Assembly (NCBI GenBank): GCA_029204225.1
Contig: CM055096.1
Span: forward strand, 5,882,931-5,946,930
Origin: Diphasiastrum complanatum
Lineage: Eukaryota; Streptophyta; Lycopodiopsida; Lycopodiales; Lycopodiaceae
Reading direction: 5' to 3'
DNA length: 64,000 nt
The notes beneath the pieces were generated by a model, which was not told the DNA's origin, did not search any database, and saw only the letters and a program-made list of their open reading frames with translations. Made by a program: the position numbers and the translations under genes. Shown here piece by piece: positions 55,856 through 64,000 of this stretch (positions are counted from its first letter, which is position 1; every line of letters starts with the position of its first letter).

Positions 55856-57236
55856 ATGGCTGTCCCTGGAGCTGCCCTTGGAGGTGCTCCACAGGAGGTC
55901 AATCCAATTATTGTCAGAAGAGCACCTCGATTGGATCTACCCAAATATAATGGATTAACAAATCCAATTCGATTTCTTCAGATCTATGCTGAATCATGTG
56001 AGGTCTATGGTGAGATTTATCCTCAAGATAAACTTAAGCTGTTTCCTATGGCCTTAACAGACGCAACACAAGATTGGTACTATAACCAAGATGAAACTGA
56101 GCGTACAGATTGAGAGGTTGTTAAACGAGCCCTTATCACACGGTTCAAACCACGGAAGTTTATGGAAGACCCTTTCCTACTTTAAGTAAAATTAAAATGG
56201 AAAAGCGGGAAATGGTTCGAGATTACATTGAAAGGGTGAAACATCTTAGATCGGAATGTGAGCTTGAGCTGATTAATGAAAATGCCATGATTATGTGTTT
56301 TTGTCAGGTCTACCTAAACGGATCAGACGTGAACTGAAACGCCATAATGAGTACGCACTTTTGCAACATGCGATGGACGATGCAATTTGGGAGGAGGACG
56401 AAGATTCAGATGATGAGCCGAATGTCAGTATGTTGCTTTATACAGCAAGGCAGACTACTACGACATCCACCACTATTGCATCAACGAATGTCAATGCTAC
56501 TGCAGAAATGATGCTCAATGAGTTCGAGAAACTTGGGAAGACCCAACAGAAACAGATGGAAAAGTTGCAGTTACAATTTGATGAGAAGATCAAAGCATTG
56601 GAAAATTTCCACGGAGAAGCGAACAAGGAACTTGAGAAGTTTGCAAAAACTTTTCCTACCAAGGAAAATGTCTGCTGTTCTATTTGTACAGGAAATCACA
56701 CAGTGAACGAGTGTCCTCAATTGAAAAAACGAATGGAAATCACTGTTTGCCATCTATGTAATTCACCTGACCATGAGATTGCCTTTTGCAACTTCAACCC
56801 TCGGATGATTCAGCAACGGTATGCCCAGATGGGATATCGAGATCCACAGTATGGAGGCAATCCAGCAGCAAGACTACGACAATCTACTCTTGGATACCCG
56901 GAGCGTCTAGCCTTGCCTGCCCCACCAAAGCACTCCGCTCCTCCTGCCAATTTGATGGAACCAGAACCTTACAGAAGTGCTAAGCAATGGAGCTATGGTA
57001 ATGATCAGGAAGGTGGATCTTCAGAACAGTATGCCATTTATGTTGCCGCTCAACAACAAGCCTCGAAAAATTGGGCCAGAGCACCACTTGGATGCTTTGC
57101 ATGTGGAGAAAATCACAGAGTTGCAGAATGCCCAAATAAAGAAAAATTTGTACCATTTTGTCGTGACTGTGGATATGGGCATTGCTATAAAGACTGTCTA
57201 GCAAGACCGAAGCCACCACCAGCTCAACACCTGTAA
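55856..57236 (+). pseudogene. Gag of the Athila/Tat-like gypsy element, four zinc knuckles
   Basis: The frame starts at 55,856 (MAVPGAALGGAPQEVNPIIV). The capsid-like core reads FLQIYAESCEVYGEIYPQDK, LFPMALTDATQDWYYNQDET, then stops at 56,113. It resumes at 56,295-57,236 after a degenerate patch with MVRDYIERVK-like sequence. The second part has a coiled coil (EFEKLGKTQQKQMEKLQLQF) and four CCHC knuckles: CSICTGNHTVNEC, CHLCNSPDHEIAFC, CFACGENHRVAEC and CRDCGYGHCYKDC. Three have the short spacing CX2CX3HX4C. Frameshifts near 56,110-56,290 make the gene non-functional as it stands. Confidence 0.85.
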
Positions 57237-57238
57237 AT

Positions 57239-58203
57239 TTGATAACAATCAAGCAAGGATTGGTAGCTCACAATAAACCAAGTGCACCCTTGATGGTGGT
57301 CACCAGAGCACAAAAGCAAAAAGAACCAGTAGTGGATTCAGTACCTGCTGATTCTATACCATTGAACGATACACCAACAGCATCGGAAGTTTATCCAAAT
57401 CTTAATGCAGAAAAACGAAGATATCAGGATATGAGACAGTGGATTAAGCATCTGCAAGAAGAAGAGGAACTTGAAGCTGCTAAAGTAACAGCTGAAGTTC
57501 GGTCGTCACCATTGCAGCCTTCAAAAAATTTACGTATGGATATGAATGATCAATTACATCATCACGAAGAACCCTTCAAGATGACGGAATCGGAAGCACC
57601 GCATACAGAATTACTCATGAATATTTTGTCTAGCAAGATCAATATTTCATTGGGAGAGCTCCTAAAGTTGGTGCCAAAAGCAAAAGAAGTCTTAGCGCAA
57701 AAGTTAGCTCAAGAATAATCAGAAGACCATCAGGAGCCACTCTTTTTGTTGGATTTGAAGAATCTAACAATGTACTACATGTTGGAGCAGCTTGAGAAAG
57801 TGAACAAAAGAATATCACTCTGCCAATACAACATAGACAATCTAAAGAAGCAGCCGTGATAGACGGCGGTTCAGGAGTTAACCTGATTTCTACAAAGTTA
57901 TGTACAAAATGAGGCCTTACAAAGATTAAGCCTGCTACTTTTGCTATTAAGCTAGCTGATCAAACGACGGTTCGTCCACAAAGTATGGTGGAAGATATAC
58001 CTGTCAGGATTGCAGGAGTACAGTTCGTCATTACTTTCGTCGTGATGGAGTTACCAGAAGCACCAAATGTCTACCGAGTTCTCTTAGGACGTCCATGATT
58101 ACGAGTTGCGCAAGTAATTCATAACTGGGGTACTGGCAAAATCACTTTTGAAAATCATGAACGTGCAGTTAAAATTGATCCTACGACTTGGACTGTCAAG
58201 CCA
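57239..58203 (+). pseudogene. Gag-protease linker and aspartic protease
   Basis: 57,239-57,718 encodes a polar linker ending NISLGELLKLVPKAKEVLAQ, a conserved helix before the protease of Athila/Tat-type elements. 57,780-58,203 encodes the protease: EAAVIDGGSGVNLISTKLC (active site D-G-G), AIKLADQTTVRPQSM, and VYRVLLGRP. Stops occur at 57,718, 57,801, 57,911 and 58,097. Confidence 0.78.
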
Positions 58204-58866
58204 GTGGTTCAAAAAGCGGATGACGATTCATCAACAACGGATCACACTTGTGATCGACTAGAGAAAAAATTGGGAGTTCACTACAATTCTCAAACGGATA
58301 CTGTCAATTGGAACGAAGCTCTTGCAACAATTGATTGTACAGCAGGATATATGTGTCAACAAGATAGTCAATCAGAGATGAGCGAGATTTCCTTGTTAGA
58401 TCGAACTTTGGATACGCCAATCATGTTTCCACTAAATGTGCTGAATGTAGCCTGGATATCAACGGAACCTATACCATATCCAATTGAGGATGATCTCATA
58501 CCAATAAGCCATGTCTTAACTTATGATGGCAATGCAGAACTTACGGATGAACAGATTCTACATCATATGGATCCGAACAGATTTGGAGTGCGTAATGTTC
58601 TTGATGAACCAACAATCAAATCGCCCAAAGAAATTATATTGAAGGGAGACAAGATGATAGGTTCGATGACGACGAAACAAGCAAAGCAACATTATAATAC
58701 GGTCCTGAAATGGGAAAATCCCCCTCAAAAGTTTGATTTGAAGGAAGTGCCACCTCTATTGGATAAAGACAAAGGAAAAGTCAAGAATGATTCTTCAAGT
58801 CAGATCTCCAGCAAGACATCATCGTGTAGGAAGTCTTCACCTAAGAAGAAAGATTTATCATCCTGA
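58204..58866 (+). pseudogene. Pol linker between protease and RT
   Basis: A 220-codon open stretch with DCTAGYMCQQDSQSEMSEIS, NVAWISTEPIPYPIEDDLIP and a Lys/Ser-rich end. No enzymatic motif. It is matched by the relic at 44,984-45,238, so it is a family-specific segment of pol. Confidence 0.75.
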
Positions 58867-58939
58867 AAGTCATCACCTCCACGATCAGTTCCTTCTAAGA
58901 AGACTAAACGAAGATCCAAGACAAGTCCTTTCGAAAAAG

Positions 58940-59670
58940 AACAAGCAAATGTAATCGGATTTCACCGATTGTCATTGTTCCTAAGAAAAATGGAAAATAA
59001 CAAATCTACGTGAATCTCAAAGCATTGAATAAAGTGACACGGAAGGATCACTTTTCGTTACCTTTTACTGAAAGCATTTTGGATCGTCTTGCTGGAGCGG
59101 AAGCTTATAGTTTCCTGGATGGATTTAGTGGTCACAACCAGGTTAAGATTGCACCTGCCGATCGCCACAAAACTGCTTTTGCAACAGAATGGGGCACCTG
59201 TGCTTACAAAGTAATGTCGTTTGGACTCTGTAATGCACCAAGTTCATTCCAAAAAGAGTAATGCAATTTGCCTTTAAAGATTATCTGTAGAAATGTCTTG
59301 AAATTTACTTGGACAACTTGGGAGTTCATAGTACAGATACAGACCACTTGGATCGATTGGAGAAAGTCTTTGAAAGTTGCCGCAAATATCAGATTTCTCT
59401 AAATCCAGAAAAATGCCAGATATGGGTTTCTCACGGAGTGGTGCTTGGACATGTGATATCAAGACATGGTATTGCCACCGATTACTCTAAGATCAAAGTT
59501 ATTGTAGAATTGCCACCGCCAGCCACAATTCGAGGAGTTTATGTGTTTATGGGTCATGCGAACTACTATCGAATTTTTATTATCTTCTTTGCGGATTTAG
59601 CATTTAGCACGACCTATATACAAATTAACTATTGTTCCCATTTGGACAGGAGAGGCGTTAGAAGCCTTTG
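58940..59670 (+). pseudogene. Reverse transcriptase of the Athila/Tat-like element
   Basis: SPIVIVPKKNGK (58,965), VNLKALNKVTRKDHFSLPFT, EAYSFLDGFSGHNQVKIAPA, VMSFGLCNAPSSFQKE (59,010-59,261), then EIYLDNLGVHSTDTDHLDRL (about 59,300) and KCQIWVSHGVVLGHVISRHG. The catalytic Y-x-D-D box reads Y-L-D-N, so the second Asp is lost. Stops at 59,000 and 59,259 also break it. Confidence 0.88.
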
Positions 59671-59679
59671 AAAAGTTAA

Positions 59680-60323
59680 AAAAAACATTATCTTCAGCAC
59701 CGATACTGCGTTCTCCAGATTGGACATTAGAGTTTCATGTTCATACGGACGCCTCAAAATACGCCATTGGATCAGTTTTGACGCAGCCAGGTGACTATAA
59801 GAAGGATTATCCTATACGATTTGCAAGCAGACAGCTGAAAGATCCAGAGAAGAATTATTCAACAACAGAACGTGAAGCGCTAGCCATGATTTTTTCTATT
59901 CTGAAATTTCGTCACTATCTCATGGAAACGCACTTTGCATTTTATACGGATCATCAACCGTTACTTTACTTGGTAAATAAGACATGTAATACTGGACGTA
60001 TTGCAAGATGGTTATTATTATTGACTGAATTCGACTTTCGAATTGTGGTCAGAAAGGGGAGGCAACATTATCTAGCCGATCACGTTTCACGAATTGAATC
60101 CGCACCAGTTAATACTGAAGTGGATGATGAACTGCCAAATGCTGCGTTGTTCTATGTTGAAGCAGTACCTGAGTGGGCGGCAGATATTGTTGAATACCTG
60201 ATGCTAGGACAACCGAATGACTCTTTGACAAAAGTACAGAAAAGACAATTGATTCGTAAGACTCAAACTTATCAATTAATTGCAGGACAATTGTATCGTC
60301 GTGGATCAGATAATATTTTATGA
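59680..60323 (+). pseudogene. RNase H and integrase entry
   Basis: LSSAPILRSPDWTLEFHVHT DASKYA marks the first Asp. It continues YSTTEREALAMIFSILKFRH (Glu site), FYTDHQPLLYLVNKTCNTGR, GRQHYLADHVSRIES. 60,150-60,323 is the tether to integrase (LTKVQKRQLIRKTQTYQLIA, GQLYRRGSDNIL). 59,778-60,323 is a single open frame. Confidence 0.87.
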
Positions 60324-60339
60324 AGATGTGTTTTATCGC

Positions 60340-61442
60340 ATGAAGTACCAGATCTAATCATGTTTTCACATGATGGCATGGGTGGAGGACACTTCTCTAC
60401 AGATATTATTGTTCGCAAACTTTTGCAATCCGGTTGTTGGTGGCCTACGCTTCATAAGGACACAGAAAATTTTATTCAGACATGTGATGTCTGCCAGTAA
60501 GCACGATGGCCTACTCGACAGAATTATGAACCCTTACATCCGGTTTTATCACAAGCACCGTTTGAAAAATGGGGACTGGATTATGTTGGTCCTATTCAAC
60601 CCGCTACTCAAGGATCTCAGGCTCGCTACATTATCGTCGCAACTGATTATATGACCAAGTGGGTTGAAGCCAAAGCTGTCAAAGTAGCTGATGCAAAATC
60701 TACAGCTAAGTTTCTATATGAAAATATTATAGTCAAATTTGGATGTCCGATCGAAATTGTCAGTGATCGGGGTACACACTTTGTTAATCAAACAATAAAG
60801 TGTTTATTGGAAGACTTTTTTGTTATACACAGATTTAGTACTCCCTATTATCCTAGAGGGAATGGCCAAGCTGAATCTTCCAATAAGATTCTCTGCACCA
60901 TTATGACAAAGACAGTTGAAGTGAGTCGGTCTGATTGGGAACATAAACTGTATGCAACATTATGGGCATTCAGAACCGCTTACAAAAATAGTACAAATCA
61001 AACACCTTTTCAACTGGTTCATGGTCAAGATGCTGTTATGCCAATTGAATTTTTAATGCCATCTTTACGCATAGCAGCAACGGAACGATTAAATGATGAT
61101 TAATCTTTACAACTTCACCACGATGCATTGCACAAATTATGTGAAACCCGATTGATGCCAGTTCATGTCTTAGCAGCAGAGAAAGCCCACTGCAAGGCAT
61201 GGCACGATCGGCGATTGCATAAGAAACATCTGGAAATAGGAGATCTTGCATTGATGTACAAAACCAAGCTAATCAAGGGTAAGTTGAAGTTTACTGGGGA
61301 AGGCCCGTATAAAGTGAAGGAAATCCTGAACTATGGCACAGTAATTCTTGAGCACTTGGATGGGAAACGATTTGATACTCCGATAAATGACAGCCAATTA
61401 CGCAAGTTTCGGCAGCCTGCTCCGCTAGTTCAGCAAGCCTGA
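60340..61442 (+). pseudogene. Integrase of the Athila/Tat-like element
   Basis: The zinc finger (HDGMGGGHFSTDIIVRKLLQ, then CDVCQ) is at 60,370-60,500, in a frame different from the next part. The core keeps all three catalytic residues: KWGLDYVGPIQP (Asp), IEIVSDRGTHFVNQTI (Asp), YYPRGNGQAESSNKILCTIM (Glu). The C-terminal module at 61,128-61,442 reads HLEIGDLALMYKTKLIKGKL, FTGEGPYKVKEILNYGTVIL. Stops lie at about 60,498 and 61,101. No chromodomain follows. Confidence 0.88.
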
Positions 61443-62060
61443 TCTCAATATATTTTTTCATTTTATTTGTTTTCAATTTTTTGTTTTCAGTATTTAATTT
61501 GCTGACTTTTTTTGGAAAAAGACAATTGAAAAAAAAAATAAGAAAAGACTGATGAGCAAAAGTCAGGAAGTCATCAACATAAGGAAACGGAAGCACAGTA
61601 TTTTTATGGAAAATGACTTAGAAAACCACTATTTTGGGTCGATTTGGCCAATACAGTATCAGAAACCTTCGCTAAGCTTTCAGACTGTACATCCACCCTT
61701 GATTTATCTAAATTGAGGTGGGCGAAGGTTTCTGACAAGAGAAAATTCAATTTTTGAGTCATGCAAATGTTCAGTGATATGCCATTTTGGGAACCTTCGC
61801 CGAGCATCGTAACGTCATTATGAACCTTCGTCGACCGGCTAGATGATCTTAAAATGTCAAAGTTAGGTTGTACATAGGTTCAGATTGTGAAAAAAAACAT
61901 TATGACAGTACCTGGACGAAGGTTCATCTTTCGCCAGCCCTTAAAAACGTTCGCCTGATAGGTTCAGATTCCTAGAAACCTTCGTTGAGATTTTTATAGC
62001 CTATTTTTACAGTACTGTACATGCCTGCAAATTTTTGTTCAGAACTGATCAGCCCAACTA
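61443..62060 (+). repeat. Trailer with repeated CCTTCGCC / GGCGAAGG words
   Basis: A 14-bp perfect inverted repeat TCAGAAACCTTCGC (61,659) / GCGAAGGTTTCTGA (61,722) spans a 49-bp loop. Further words lie at 61,791, 61,822, 61,915, 61,930 and 61,977. Same vocabulary as the 5' leader. No coding potential. Confidence 0.8.
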
Positions 62061-62072
62061 CTATTCAGTGTA

Positions 62073-64000
62073 ATGGACCCACCAAATTCACCTATAAGTT
62101 GGCTGAATTCGATTCATTCCTCACTTGTGCTAGCGAAGCTCTTGCGAATTTTTCTTGCGACCAAAGCCTTCCAAATTTCATGCTTGCCTTCTGATACATT
62201 CTCATGTGGTTATAATTCATTTTTGATCATCATGTCTTCTACCAATACTTCTCAGTCTCTGCACTATACTATCCATCGTGATGTCCCATCTGCAACGGAC
62301 ATCATGATTCTTCCTAGCACAAGCATGGTCACTCAGTGGATGACTCTTGAGGAGCCTCTACTTACTGCAATGGGTATTCATGAGAGAGCCTTTTCGGGAC
62401 ACATCAATATGGATTTCATCACTCTTGCCTTCAGTACGTGGAAGGAAGAGAAATCCAAGTTTTACATCACCTTCCAAGGAGCCACACACAAGGTGCGCGT
62501 CACTGAGGCCGCACTTGCAACTATAGGAATCTCATCCGGTACGCACGCCTCACCCAATCACAAGCACACCAAACAGGCCATCAAGCCATACATTGACCTC
62601 ACCAACGATCTGCATTGGACTAATGATAGTTACCTTCTGGAAGCCATCACTGAGCCTTCCATCCACGTTGCTGCCCAATTGTTGAAACATTTCCTGATGG
62701 TTGGCAACCTCATGAAAGACTGCATCACATCTCAAATCCTTCACAGGATAGTGGAGTCCCACATCAAGTTGGCCAAAGTCCCTCTTGAACCATATAACTG
62801 GTTCAAGACTGTTTCTGGTGAGCTCAAGCGAGCTATTAAGGCCAGTACAAAGCAACAGTTCGCTATTGGTTCTCTATTGTCTCTCTTAGCCGCTTCTCAC
62901 ACAGAATCCATGGCTTCCACTTGGATTCTGTGCTTTCGGTTTACGAAGAAGCACCAGCCAAGTCATCTAACCAAGCCTCAAGTTCTCATAGTCGTCGTCG
63001 TCCACGCAGCGAGATCATAATTCCTGACTCGCCTTCCGCGTCACGACGTCGTACTAGGCATACCTCGTCAGCTGCGCTTCCACCCCCTGCTGTTGTTCAC
63101 ACTGAACTTTCCATTCCCCTCGTCTCTGATGCTTCCCTCGCCTCTGCTCCCATACAAGGACGGTTTGTGACCATTGGGCCCACCATTCCCATCACAGCTG
63201 CCCAGGCCGCCTCACCCCCACACACCGAAGCAACCTCACCCAACACACAATTCTTCATGGATATGTTTGATGATTCTGACCCCCTTGGGGCCACTGAAAT
63301 CTTTGAAATGCCCCAGAGCCCAGCACCCTTTGAACCCCAATCCCCTAGAAGAGGATTCAGGCATATCCATGAAGCTACCGTTGGTGTCGAAGATGCCAGT
63401 CAGCAACCACCAACACAGGGTAGCCCAGCCACACTTCAGATCGACACAACTGTCAAGTCAGCAAAGTAGTTCGACGCCACGATGCCTGAAAGGTTTGAAG
63501 ATGAGGATATTTTCTAAGAAGAAGAGACTTTGGCACCTATTCCACTCCTGCCATGGATAGTACCATCAGGGTCTCCTGCTGCTGCCACCTCCACGACTGT
63601 CGATTCTGGTGATGCTCTCGGGTTAGTTTCAAGCCTTGGGCAAGTGATCCAGTCTATGCTGGATAAAAAAAAAAGGAAATGGAGCAGAGCATCTATGTTT
63701 TAGGATCTAAAAACACTTTGATCAGCCAAAAAATTGTCCAGCTGGATTGAGAGGTGAAGATAGCCAAGCAACATGAAGAAAAGGCTGAAAGCGAAAAGAC
63801 ATTGGCCTAGCAACAAGCTGATCGCTTGGAAACCTACATCAGCTCCCTGCAAAATGCCCTGACAACCGCATAGGATTAGGTAGATAAGGCAGTGCAAGAT
63901 GCCAAGCAACAGGTGCAGCTGCTGAAGGGGCAATTACAAATGGCCGAAGAAGATCGCACACGGCTTCAAGGTGAATTGGATGCGACCACCCTTGAGTGTG
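62073..64000 (+). pseudogene. Extra ORF after pol, with C-terminal coiled coil (runs off the window)
   Basis: The most likely start is the ATG at 62,232 (MSSTNTSQSLHYTIHR). The first 230 residues form a compact domain (LLTAMGIHERAFSGHINMDF, FQGATHKVRVTEAALATIGI, LEPYNWFKTVSGELKRAIKA) ending in a frameshift near 62,920. The next frame (62,921-63,469) is Ser/Pro-rich with a basic patch (SHSRRRPRSEI). After stops at 63,467 and 63,517 the sequence becomes a coiled coil (about 63,700-64,000: YISSLQNALTTA, QLLKGQLQMAEEDRTRLQGE). The position after integrase is that of env-like ORFs in Athila-type elements, but there is no signal peptide or membrane segment. Function unknown. Confidence 0.6.

Noticed and set aside
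62921-63469. Independent gene in the Ser/Pro-rich frame
   Set aside because: Better explained as the frameshifted continuation of the ORF starting at 62,232.

Overview
This window looks like repeat-rich nuclear DNA from a land plant with a large genome. The evidence is a plant-specific LOB/AS2-domain (LBD) gene, plant-type LTR retrotransposons (Ty1/copia primed by initiator tRNA-Met, Ty3/gypsy primed by a tRNA-Asp-like site), a hAT transposase of plant type, TTTAGGG telomere-like motifs and very long (TC)n tracts. I cannot name the species. I saw no bacterial genes, CRISPR array, rRNA or tRNA gene.

Only one gene looks like a functional host gene: a class I LBD transcription factor at 29032-29869 (+), with two exons and a 136-bp GT-AG intron. 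Almost everything else is decayed mobile DNA.

Layout. 1-13.6 kb: minus-strand retroelement relics, namely a gypsy RT, an LTR-PBS-LTR remnant, copia gag-protease with its LTR, a coiled-coil accessory ORF joined to a copia gag start, a gypsy integrase deletion derivative, and a short copia element with two LTRs. 13.6-19.8 kb: a chimeric plus-strand copia made of two different elements, then an unidentified ORF relic, a polypurine tract and an LTR-like end. 20-27.9 kb: scattered relics in AT-rich DNA. 27.9-31 kb: the LBD gene and its GC-richer upstream region. 31.5-35.5 kb: an unusual non-coding block with short tandem repeats, a 112-bp tandem array, copies of a ~345-bp repeat and a ~1-kb inverted duplication closing on a 4-nt loop. 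36.2-43.7 kb: a hAT transposase gene split by a truncated minus-strand gypsy element that still has its 5' LTR. 44-50.8 kb: plus-strand relics of a second gypsy group, whose LTR region contains a foldback-like element packed with palindromes. 50.8-53.9 kb: a minus-strand chromodomain-type gypsy element, interrupted at 53,911 by a plus-strand Athila/Tat-like gypsy element. That element runs from its 5' LTR (53,912) through gag, protease, RT, RNase H and integrase (to 61,442) into an extra coiled-coil ORF that leaves the window.

The strongest candidates for something undescribed are three. First, the palindrome array at 46,077-47,014. Second, the ~1-kb hairpin at 33,178-34,178, which folds a duplicated coding fragment onto itself. 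Third, a recurring architecture in the non-coding leaders and trailers of two gypsy elements, where a short CGCC-containing word is repeated many times in both orientations. All coordinates and homologies were read by eye; no database search or alignment program was run.
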